DNA of 64,000 nt from Chloromonas sp. AAM2 (Eukaryota; Chlorophyta; Chlorophyceae; Chlamydomonadales; Chlamydomonadaceae): the NCBI GenBank assembly GCA_004335635.1, contig QAXH01006488.1, positions 1 through 64,000 of the forward strand, given 5' to 3'. The translations under genes and the position numbers were made by a program. Positions 37,222 through 48,300 of this stretch are shown in pieces. The notes under the pieces are model-generated. The model did no database searches. It was not told the origin of the DNA and saw only the letters and a list, made by a program, of their open reading frames with translations. Within the stretch, counting starts at the first letter, position 1; the number at the start of each line of letters is the position of its first letter.

Positions 37222-40200
37222 TCACAGCTTGGGTGCCCTGGCCCTTGCCATGTTGTCATTGGCCTCCTCTTCCTCCTTGAAGCAAGTGTTCACACGCACA
37301 AGGCTGTGGGCATGCACCTGCCAGGGCAACAAACAACAAGAGAGCTTCACATCATACTCAGCAGGCCGTTCCTGTAAACACTATGATACCATCCTGGTAA
37401 GGCCTTACAAAGACCCTGCTATCAACACGCCTGATGACCGAGCAAGAACAGCACAGCTCTGTCACGATCCGTCCAAGGAAGTCAATGAGGCCCCTCCCCA
37501 GCCAGCACAGCACAGCGTCTACGTTTGGGTTGCAATGGTGATCAAGCCAGGCGGTGAGGGGCCGGGCACACACACGTCGCTCTCTAAAGTCGCTCACAAA
37601 GACCACTGCGACCGCTCATACTACGTGTTCCAGTGTACAGATTTCACGGGTTCGGGGGCGAGAGCATCCAAAAGTGTCCGGCCTCAAACCACTGACCGTT
37701 GACTCGGAAGGCACCACTAAGCGACGTAAGCTAAGCTAAAAAGCCCGTAACAAAGCTTAATCATGGTGCCAAGCTCCAGGTTTGAGGAAAGAGTTCGGTG
37801 AGCGACGTACGGGGTGAGCGACGTGTGTGACCTGCCTCCTGCAACCAGTCCCTATGACCCCAGAGCCTTCCCAGGTGCCTTTTCCAGTGTCTCTTCCCAG
37901 CTCGCGAGGTCACACCTTTTCCATGACGGTAGCATCCAGACCAGCAGTGAGCAGCGAGCGCAAGAGAAACAGATGAGAAACGTCTTGTGAGCAGTACCGC
38001 ACCAGCAGGTCACTGATAGGCCTCCTGGTCCACAACTGCGACAATCAAGGCATGCACAACCCTTGCTACTGAGCAGAAGCATCTACTGATGTTGAGTGGT
38101 GGCAATGAAACTTAACACCGCAAAGACTTGTATCTGATGCATGCAGAGAGACCAAGACCACAGTCGAACAGTGCTAGCATCAAGCGGAGATTCAACGCAG
38201 CTGTGGTGGAGTCTGGTGGGTGCAACCAAACCCATGCAACTGCATACAATGTTGACAGTGCAACCTAACACGGTATACCCACAGTGTACCGCGTGCGAAG
38301 CTGTATTGGGTCTAATAAGCCAGAAGCCTTGAACGGGATGATGATTGTGAAGTGCAAGCCTGTACTGGCAATCGCACAAGCTGTCTCGACATGCAGACGC
38401 TAAAGAATGTGCCCACCTGGGCGTCTGTGTTGAACAGTTGGCGCATCACAGCCTTGTTGACTCGTGAGCCGTCGCTCGGCATCTGCACACACAAACAAGG
38501 TGAGTTAAGGTCAAGACATGCATAACGTCATGGGCTGCCATGCTATCTCGTCGGCTGAAGTCAAGGATTTGAAATGTGCTCCCTCCTTTTTGTTTCATGG
38601 CTTCTCAACTGCAGCCTTCAACCCTAAGCTGCCCAATGCCGTCACTCAAGCCCTTTAGCCCTTCATAGCCCTGTCACTGGTCTTGAACGTTTGCCACCTG
38701 GCTGCAGTGCACGATGCCTGGTCCAGTACTGCATCCACCTGTTGATCTTCCTAGCGAGGATTTGAGCAATCTTAAAACAATCTTAAGAGCGATACAAGGT
38801 ACGTCTACCAGGTGAAATTTCAATAAATGGCATTTTATTGGTCAGTTGACCGTCTGCCAAGCACCCACCCTGCGGGGCAGGTAGACCTCGAAGCACTTGC
38901 CCAGGCCCCACACGTGCGTCACTTCGGGGTGCCGCTTGACGTACTGCCTGTGGGCCACCTGCGGGGCGACGAGGTAGGCACAAGGGGGTTGCATGCCGGG
39001 GGGAATCTAAACACTCTTTTCCTGGAGTGCTTGCTGTCCCACTCAGCTCACCCTCTAACGCCACACCTTGGCGTGGGCATGCAGCAGTGTTTCAGAATTC
39101 ATTTTGGCAAAGTCCATTTTGAGATCTCAAACTTGAAAAAGACCGTCCTGGACCTCAGGTTTGGAATCGCACATTACAAAAAGCGGAGCCCCCGGACCCT
39201 CGTGGTCGTGTTTCATGCTTGGCGTGGGTATGCAGGCAAGCAGGGGCCTGTGGACTGTGCCCGCAAGGAGGGCTGTTGTGCTCCTTTCGTTTCCCATTCC
39301 ATCCTCACACAGTATAAGAAAGTACCAACAAACAAATGATAGTATATAATACATTTTCAGCACTCTGTGCCGCCCCGCCCGCCCCTCACCTCTGCCACTT
39401 GTAGGCACAGCACGTTCTTCAGGTGCACTCTGTACTGGTGCCACAGCGCGTTAGAGTCCTGTCGCGGGTCCCACATCAGCTTGCGCACCGCAGGCGACTC
39501 CAGCAGCTGCTTGAGCGTCATGTCGCCCTGCTTGGTAACCAAAGGCGTGCTGAAGGCGGCAGCGCCCAGGGCGCAGATGTCAACGAGCCACACCAGGGTC
39601 TGGGCGGAGGCGGACTGGGCGGCGATGATCAGCACGCACAGCTTGCCAGCCCTGTGATGGAAACGGACAGAAACGATCGAGTTTGAGCGTTGGATGTCAG
39701 TTTCCAAAGCTGCAGGTGTGTCGATTGCCAGCGTGCCAACCACGGCACCATGCCTGCCAGCCTGTGTATGCGTGTGCTGTGGCCAGGTGATTGCTTCCGA
39801 CGCACAGCTGTCTACAAACGACCAAACGACTGAGTTTGTATTGCTCAGCTCCTACTGACGTAAAGCCAAGTGATCCAAGGAGGGCGTGCTCAGGGGCTGT
39901 TTGCCTACTGCACCGTTGCATCTGGCTGATAGAGTTGCACGCCGTGTCTGTTGCGGCATTGCAATTAGTACCCCAGAAATGTCGCACCTCGACAGGTCCA
40001 CGCCTTCGCAATCCACAGCCAACTGCTGCACGCCACACAGCACCTGTGGCATCATGCATCGGTGAGAGTAGAGTTGTGTGATGGGAGATAATGGTCAGCG
40101 ATGCACGCAGCAACATGCATGTGACTTCTGGGTCCATCCAAGGCCAAGCACATGCACAACTTGAGTAGCAACACAAGGTGTACAAGGACCTAATGTGCAT

Positions 40201-42064
40201 AAATCCACGAGTATGAGGAGTATATACAGGTGTTTAGTAGATACATGCAGGCATTTAAATACAGCATGTGCTAGTGCAAGCAATACACATGGGATCAGTG
40301 GGTCCATCCAAGGTAGGTGATTCAACCAAGAACACGCAAAGGCCAGAGGACTGCCATTCTGGCTGCTCACGTGCATCATGTCGTGGAGTGCTGGCAGCGT
40401 GTCCACTGTCACCGTGTTCTTGGGGGTGGGCGAACAGGGCGTGGTGGGCCTGGTTTGCTTGGTGGGCAGCGGCGAGCCTGTGCACAGTCGAGCCAGAAAG
40501 ACGGGCGATGGGTATGTGCAATCAAGTGACAGAGAGTAGTGACGGAATAGTGAGAGTTCCAAACTTCATCCCCAGTACCAGGTTACGATTAGGTCATGCC
40601 TGCGTGCTGCAATGAGCGTCATGATACGCTCATGCACCTTTCGAGCTAAAGGAGGAAAAGTGTTGCGTAGCGACATGACCAAGTCTGAACAAAAGGCTAC
40701 TGAAGGGGCCACTGCAGAGTGCTCAAGGTGGGAGCCTGTCCAAGGTTCAGACCATCCGAAATGCGTGATCCCTCGCATGACCAGCTGACCAGTCCTTCCC
40801 AGTTGCTGGAGGCAACAACAAATCCAAAGTAACCGCAAGAAACGGTACCTGTCCAAGGCATGGCTGCTGGGGACAAGGCTGAGGGCTGCTTGGTGGGCGT
40901 CCACTCCGCAGCTGAGGCGTTGAGAGCCATCTTAGAGGGGGTCAACAGGCCGTGGAAGGGCGGGGCCGGGCTGCCAACAGAGGCCTCGGAGAGATGCACC
41001 TGCGTCAACGGCCACGCAAGAGACCACCTTCGCAAACACTCATTGCATTCGTGTATCTGAGTAACTGCCCATAGCCATCCACATCGCTGCCATGGCATGT
41101 ATGCTGAGACCACCAAACTTGCTCAGACCACCATCTGGTCGCCATGCCCATTATCAATCAGCAAGCCTGCTCCGAGCAACCAGTGTAGGAGGCGGGTGGC
41201 CATGGCATGTATGCATCCGCCCATGCCACTGTACAGTTGGTAGACAGGTGCTTCCCATGCGAGTATCATTTTCTGGCGTTCGCTCATCCATGACTGGTCT
41301 TAAATCGAAAGAAGCACCTGACACTTGTTGGCTGTTGGTTGGTTGTAGCCTTGCTGGTGTGGGTGGCGGCCCCTGCTGGTGAGTGATGGTGGACCAAGGT
41401 CGGCACACATGCTGAAAGGATTAGCCAGTCATCAAAACACACTGTTCTTGTCCTTCCTGGCCTTTTTTTGAGTTTGCTGACTTGCATAACCCAAACCTGT
41501 ACTGTTGCTGCTTGATATCTGACAGAAAGGCTGCTGTCGGTGCTGCATCAGTTCCTTTGATGTTTGGCTGGTCTGCAAGGCCATGGCGCTGCTGCTGATC
41601 AAAAGAAGCCATCTGTTCAGTGACTGCGCGTGCAACAGCTTGACAACAACAGTTGGACGCAGATGGTGTTGAATGCCCACTGCTGTTCAGAAGGCATGTA
41701 TCACTCTGCCCCGTGCAGTGCTGCCTGCCGGGGTAAGATGCCAACCAGATTGCCAGCCGTGTAGGACTCTGATAGCTAGTGCATCCTCATGTCACGCCAT
41801 TCGACACCACTGCAGAAGTGCATGCCATGCCCATGCTTCCTGCCATGGTCCACGGCGGCCGCATTGGGCCCTTGAAATGCATTTGACCTGTAATTAACCG
41901 TATAGGCTCATGCACGGCAGCTGCAACAAGGAAACCCTCACCTTGTCCGCCACGGGCGACGTGCCGGAAAGGACGCAGACCGGTGACTGCTGGCCACCAC
42001 CCCCCGGCGCAGGTGCCGTGAAGGTGCACACCACGCCCAGAGCCTGCGGCGAGATGGCGGGCAT
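37222..42064 (-). CDS. EXD1-like 3'-5' exonuclease domain protein
   Basis: Eight minus-strand exons, 42064-41942, 40999-40849, 40477-40371, 40043-39988, 39651-39390, 38958-38869, 38482-38417, 37317-37222, join in frame to 316 residues ending in TGA. The fold is the RNase D/EXD1 branch of DEDD exonucleases: motif I AVDCEGVDLSR (Asp138, Glu140), then the beta strand KLCVLIIAAQ, motif II MWDPRQDSNAL (Asp211) and HVWGLGKCFEVYL. In motif III the Asp is present (LFNTDAQ, Asp283), but the usual Tyr four residues before is Leu279, so activity may be weak, or the protein may be a binding factor like animal EXD1. The N-terminal 125 residues are Pro/Ser rich and disordered. The start ATG is the first in frame; an upstream exon is possible. 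It is divergent with the YacP-like gene. Confidence 0.8.
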
Positions 42065-42301
42065 GCCATGATCGTGTGATCGGGCATGCTGTTCAGGGCG
42101 GGAACGAAAACTGACCTTCTGACTTGTTCGCCTCATTGGGGGCGCCTCATTTCGTTACGGGCGAAACCCTGTCAGCAACTCGCCGGTCGCAACGGTGACA
42201 AAACCCTCGTTTTGCGAGACACGTGCTCCACGTGCTCCGATGCTCGATGCTCGTTTACTCGTTGTGTGGTTGAACTTACTACGTACCTGCCTTGCAACGC
42301 C
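42065..42301. promoter_or_regulatory. Shared divergent promoter region
   Basis: 237 bp separate the start codons of the exonuclease (-) and the YacP-like gene (+). It contains two overlapping CACGTG(C) elements near 42220-42236 and a GGGCGAAA box near 42161 that looks like an E2F site. No TATA box. Its use as a bidirectional promoter is inferred from position only. Confidence 0.45.
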
Positions 42302-45300
42302 ATGTCCATCCCGAGGCTGGAGCATCAACGAGCGCAAGGACTGTTACAATCTGATCGGAATCTCTTGTGCAGGCCATGCAATGCTTCCAAAGGCAGGCAG
42401 AAAGGAGGGGTAAGCGACGCCAGCAGTCCCGCATGAGTCCACGTGTACCATGCACCATGCTCCAAACATGCTGTGGTGCACCATGCATGGATGTTGTCAG
42501 GGCTTTTTGATCGTCATGCGAAGATCTGCACCACGAACAGCCGACCACTCCTTGTGCACCATGTTGTGGCACTTGGGACGAATTTTTATGTCAACAACAT
42601 GAGATCCTCACCACCACACAGCAACCTGTGCATCAGTATGTCACTTCATAGTAACTGTCATCATCAGCGTGTGAGGATCTTCATAGCCATCACCTGCGCA
42701 GGAAGGGGATCGCAGAGCAGGTGACAAGGCAGGCGAACGCTCGCCTAGCCCCTTGCCCAGCAGTCAGCCCATTCTTGAGATACCCAGCAGTTCCAAGGTG
42801 AGCGGCTCCAGCTCACCTAAACTCAACATTGAGATGCAGACGCTCACTCTGTCAGAGCCAACAGGCGATAGTTTGCCTAATCATGCATTGGCAAGTCGAT
42901 GGACACAAACATATGTAATGTATTGCAAAGTCTGGGCCATGCCATGAGCGTCAGAGCAGCGTCATCGAATTCACAGAGGTCCAAAGCAGCATGCTCTGCA
43001 GATGCGCGGACCAGAGGGGGACACAGGCATACGGCTGAGAAATCCGCAGCCACAAGCCAAAGCTATCAATGACCGTGCAGCATGCACTCCAGACCTGTCC
43101 ACTCACTCCTTCCGCCAATGTACATTTGCTTACTGCATGTTCTTTGGAACACATTCAACTGCGACAAGGACCTGTGACAATCGCACACACCATGAACCAA
43201 ATCATTCAGGACAGGTGGCGTCACATAACCACTGGTGTCAGTACCAGACACAAGAATTGCCCCAGAACTGGCAAACATTTTTTTGTTCTCTCTGCACCCT
43301 TTATATAGCCTTGCACTATTTATAGCCTTGCACTCCTTCCCTAACATCCATATTCGTGCTCTTGTCCGCAGCCGTCCCGTCCGTTTGAGCGTTCGGCATA
43401 CCGTCGGCGCACTCCCGACTGGGAGGCGGTCAAGCAGCACAAGGCAGACGCACGCAAGGAGAGGGAGGCCAGGGTGAGCAGGGGTGCGTTGGTGCCATCC
43501 TTTGGTGTTGTAGGGTGAGCAGGGGTGCGTTGGTGCCATCCTTTGGTGTTGTAGGGTGAGCAGGGGTGCGTTGGTGCCATCCTTTGGTGTTGTAGGGTGA
43601 GCAGGGGTGCGTTGGTGCCGTCCTTTGGTATTGTAGGGTGAGCAGGGGTGCGTTGGTGCCATCCTTTGGTGTTGTAGGGTGAGGAGGCCATCCCTTGGTG
43701 TTATTGTGGTGCTAGCTTTGCATTGCCAGTGGAGTTGTGGTGCTAATCTGGCATGGTCTGTCCACTCATGTGCAACTGCACATTCAAACGACATGAACCG
43801 CGAGCGTGTCAATTCTTGCAAGCAAAGGAAGCGTGGGGGTTACCTTGACATTGCCATGCATGATAATACCAGCATTGAGCTCAGTGTTCAGTGCCATTTC
43901 CGAATTGAGTATTGACATTTTCCCCCACCCTCACACGCAGGCTGCTAAGGTGGCCAAGTTTTCCCAGTCCATCCGCACAGACACCACAGCCCACTCATTC
44001 CTACCGTCCCTTCTGTTTGTGGACGGTTACAACGTACTGTTTCGTGATGCACAGCTGACAAAAGTGTTCCAGTTCAATCCGATACTGGGCCGAGCAGAAC
44101 TGGAAAAATGGTACGTCAAGCGCAAAGGCAAGGTGCTGACGCACGATGCTGTTCTATTCGTTGAGACCAATAGGCCGTACGCAAACAACACAAACAGGGA
44201 AAAATGTCGACAGACGCATTAAAAGCGATGCAAAACAGCACGAAGAACAGCATTGCGGTGGATATCAGTAGGTCACGCACTTGCGCTGAGCATGCATGGG
44301 AGCGAAAGTGCGCTGATTGCATGAGGTTGTTGTTGTTTCCAGAGGAGCGCAGTGGTCAGTAGGTTACCACCAGTTGGCCAGTTGGTCACTCACAGGTAAG
44401 GAAGCAACGATGTGCGGCCGTGCTAGCAAGTGTTACGAGGCAGTGTTGTTGTAGTTGTTGTTTACATGGCCTTCAGGTAGCGAGGACTGCTCAGCAGGGG
44501 CAAAGGGGGAAACAAAATTAGGCAACCTGACTGCACCCTCAGTAACAACAGCAAAAACAGCATGAGGCAGTGTGCCACATGCCATAGCACGTGACGTTTA
44601 CACAACTACCCATGTGACAGCAGTTGCCGCTGCACTGCGGTCTCTACAACTTGATCCATGGCCAATGCTGAGAAGAGGTCTTGTCCGTTGAAGTCGTGAT
44701 ACACACACTGGTTTATTTATCATTGGAAAAGACACTGCTCTTCAAAAGCAAGCACGAGCAACAAGTTCTGGCGAACACTTTCGCTTCACTTCGTTGCAAT
44801 TGGTGTATGTGAATGCGTTTTGTTGCGCACAGGGTGGAGGCGTACGCCCGTGTTGCGAGAATCCGCTGCATGATGGTGTGGGACGCCATGCAAGGGCACT
44901 CGCAAAGAGTGAGCAGGGGCCAGGTTGTGCGCGGCCAGGGCTGGGCTCGTTTTGGGTTCACAGCTTTCGTTTTACTTTCTTGCTCAGGGAGGGCCAGGGC
45001 GGTGCCCATCCCGTTCCGTGTCCTCTGACGGCTTTCCTGGTGTAAATACATGGCATTCTGCCTTGGAGTTTGGCATGACCACGGTTCCCATCTGTAGCTT
45101 TGCTTGTAGTCCTCTTTGGACTGAAGGCCAGCTGGTGTGTGCCATTTGACTACATTTCACTACACTTGCACCTTGACTGAGTGCGTTTTGGAGTTTGGTA
45201 CAGCCACCGTTCACGGTCAGTTACTTGATTGCGTCATGCCTTTGAGGCTTTGCACGACCGCAGCTACACGCCGTATGGAAGCTGGGTTAGTTGCCTGCCT

Positions 45301-48300
45301 TGTGCACGGTCACCATGCCTCGAGTGTTGAAGTAGTGTCAGGTTAAGTCTTCTTGCTTCAAGCTTTATCATCTTGTTTAGGCATTCCTATTAGTTTATTT
45401 AGGGCAAGCATGGCCAGTGTACGCAATCACACAGTTTCACACTTGTACCGGTTACTCACCCAATAAAGGCTTTGACCCGCGCTGCCCCCACAGACCACGC
45501 ACACGACAGCACCTGACAGTTGGGTGACGTGTGTGTACTCCGGGGCATGCGAGGCCGACACCTTGATCGTGGCCAAGGCGCAGCAGGCGCTCAGGAAGGG
45601 GGTCTACAAGGTGGTGGTGGTGTCGGCCGACAGGCGCATTCAAATGGAGGTGGGGGCTGACAGGCACTGGCGGGCAAACATGTCAAGAAGGAAGTGAAGT
45701 GAACCAGGTCTTCAGTCTATATTCTCATAGCAAGGTGTACGTAAAGGCCTTGCCAGACTATCCTGTGGCAGTCCTGCATGTATCGTGGTGTCATCACCAG
45801 TGCATGGCTCTTGGCATACCGCATCAACTGGCACTTGTCTGGTGTTTGGGCAGAGTATCGCTCGTTCGTTGTGGCTTGTGTTCAGGCAATGCACACCACG
45901 CAACTGCTGCACCCAAGGTAGCAATGCCACGTAACCTTTGTTGTTGGTGTGCTTTGCGGTCGCGCTGTCACCGGAGCCCACACTATCGTGGTGTTTGATG
46001 GCAGTGCGCTTTGCGATCGCGCCCACCCTGCCGTCTCATGTGCTGTGTTGTGTTGTGATGTGCAGCTCACTGATGAAGACAGCATCATGCTCGACACGGA
46101 CCAGTGAGTGGCGGTCCGGGGGGTGAAACTGCTCTACTGTCCTAGCAGCTTGTTGGGTCGCAAGACACACGAATTTCTTACACGCATGACCTCCACACCC
46201 CCCATGCGGTCATGTGTTCAAGTCCTTTGGCTGCGCGATGTTAGAAAATGGTCTGTTTCAAGATCGTTCGGGATGAAATCTTGATTTCCGGAAGCGCCTT
46301 GAATCGCCCTTTTCAACGCACCTTTCAAAGGGTTGGAGATCGAGGCCGGTGACTTGCCACGCCGGTTTTGGTGAAGGTGGTCAAAACCGTAAAAAAACAC
46401 GTTGTCTTGCTCGTTTGGTGGCCAAATGCGCTCCTTCAAGTTGCTGTAGCATGTTGGGCAGTAGCTGTCTGGAACCTTCCGCAGTGGAAACCTCTGGAGA
46501 CAGTCAGTAATCTTACAGTGGGCTCTCGGTATAACTTGACGTAAACAGCACAGGAGAGAGAAAAGTCCAGGCTATTTATAGCCCATACAACAGTAACATC
46601 ACATGACAGTAACGTCCTTCTAGAGTGTTCTGACCGAACCTTCTGGAACAGTCTCTAGAACCTTCAACACTCCTACGCGGGCAGAACACTCATCATTCAA
46701 CGAATGTTCAGCAAATCTCTGCACTTCATCAATTTGCCAGGTGGCAATGCCTTGGTCAGCATGTCCGCCGCCATCAAGCTTGTGTCAACGTACTCAAACT
46801 CCACTTCTCCTCTTGCCACCTTTCCCTGGCAAAATGGTGCATCAGGATACTGAAGGATGCAATCGCTTCGGTACGGTCAAAGCATATTGATGTGATGCAC
46901 CATTTTGCCAGGAAAAGGGTGGCAAGAGGAGAAGTGGAGTTTGAGTACGTTGACACAAGCTTGATGGCGGCGGACATGCTGACCAAGGCATTGCCACCTG
47001 GCAAATTGATGAAGTGCAGAGATTTGCTGAACATTCGTTGAATGATGAGTGTTCTGCCCGCGTAGGAGTGTTGAAGGTTCTAGAGACTGTTCCAGAAGGT
47101 TCGGTCAGAACACTCTAGAAGGACGTTACTGTCATGTGATGTTACTGTTGTATGGGCTATAAATAGCCTGGACTTTTCTCTCTCTCTGTGCTGTTTACGT
47201 CAAGTTATACCGAGAGCCCACTGTAAGATTACTGACTGTCTCCAGAGGTTTCCACTGCGGAAGGTTCCAGACAGCTACTGCCCAACATAGCATGCTGTCA
47301 TGTGCGCGGAGGCAGTAGAGAAAGACCCTGCTCATCGTGTCTCTTTGGACATGGCTTACAGTCGATAACGGCCGTTTCACGTGACGGCAATTATCTCCTC
47401 GTGTTTCAAACCAAATATGGAATTTAAAAGGTCAGGCAGCATCTTCTCGGCGAGACACGTGCGAATATGCAAAAACATTTCTGGAGATCGACGTCGATGA
47501 GCAGCAAAAACCGAAAAGCGCTTCTAGGCATGTGGATGATGGGCATCTTGCAAATGCATTATGGGCAGTCATGGTCGTGCGCAGTGTCATGAATACAAAT
47601 TTGATGCACAGTGGCTGCCCTGCTCGCCTGGTGGGCTACTCAGTCTTGAAGCTGGTGCGTGTGTCCCCTTGTACGCGTGTGTGTGTGGCGCCTTGTCCAT
47701 GGTGGCTCGGAAGTGAGTCTGCAGCTGTGTCAGCGGACTGTCCGCCAGTCTGCTGGAGAAGGGGACCATGAGATTGGGGCTGTAGTGGCGCCACCTGGCT
47801 GCGGCTGGCTGTGGCTGGCGGCCACCACAGCCAAGTAGCGCAGCACTGCACTGGCAAAGGATTTGTAGTGCAGGTGTTGGGTAATGGTTCGGAAGAGCGT
47901 CTCCAGCAGGTTTGTGCTGGTGCTGCGTGGGTGAGCTGGGTCAGGGTTGAGTGGCGAACGTGCCGTGAATTGCTGTTGACTGCATGAGTCGTGGCTGAGC
48001 ATCGCATGGAGGAGCAGCAGCGGGTTGTGGTGCTTTTGGTTGTAGCTTGCAGACCATTGTGTGACAGAAGCGGAACAGCATGGTGGCTGAGGCTGCTCGA
48101 ACGAGCCCGTGCAGCTCCACATGTCAGGCCACATGGGCGACCCAAAGCAAGTCGCTTACTTTGCGACAAAGCAAGCCGATACTGTGACACAACCCTAGTC
48201 TTTTAGACCTAGCGGCTCACCGGCGCAACCATTCTCGGCGATTGCAAGATCTTCGTGTAGCCATTGATCTTGGCTACAATATTGCTTGAAGCTGTGCTGT

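Larger units (their letters stand above)
46452..47287. mobile_element. Palindromic (snap-back) copia retroelement
   Basis: An 836-bp near-perfect palindrome: left arm 46452-46844, 48-bp loop 46845-46892, right arm 46893-47287. Each arm is a complete LTR (about 219 bp) plus the 3' end of a Ty1/copia pol gene, facing outward. The element begins TGTTGGGCAG and ends CTGCCCAACA and is flanked by TAGCA on both sides (46447-46451, 47288-47292), a 5-bp target duplication as copia integrase makes. The two arms differ by only a few bases. It is inserted in intron 7 of the YacP-like gene. Confidence 0.92.

Noticed and set aside
42086..42301. YacP-like start at the upstream ATG (42086) as a transit peptide
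   Set aside because: The extra 72 residues are Cys-rich and irregular, and the start would be 21 bp from the divergent gene's ATG, leaving no room for promoters. Kept only as an alternative.
43066..43821. 251-codon minus-strand ORF with a repeated NTPxHPCSPYN peptide
   Set aside because: It is only the reverse reading of the 41-bp intron minisatellite plus flanks, and it overlaps real exons of the YacP-like gene on the other strand.
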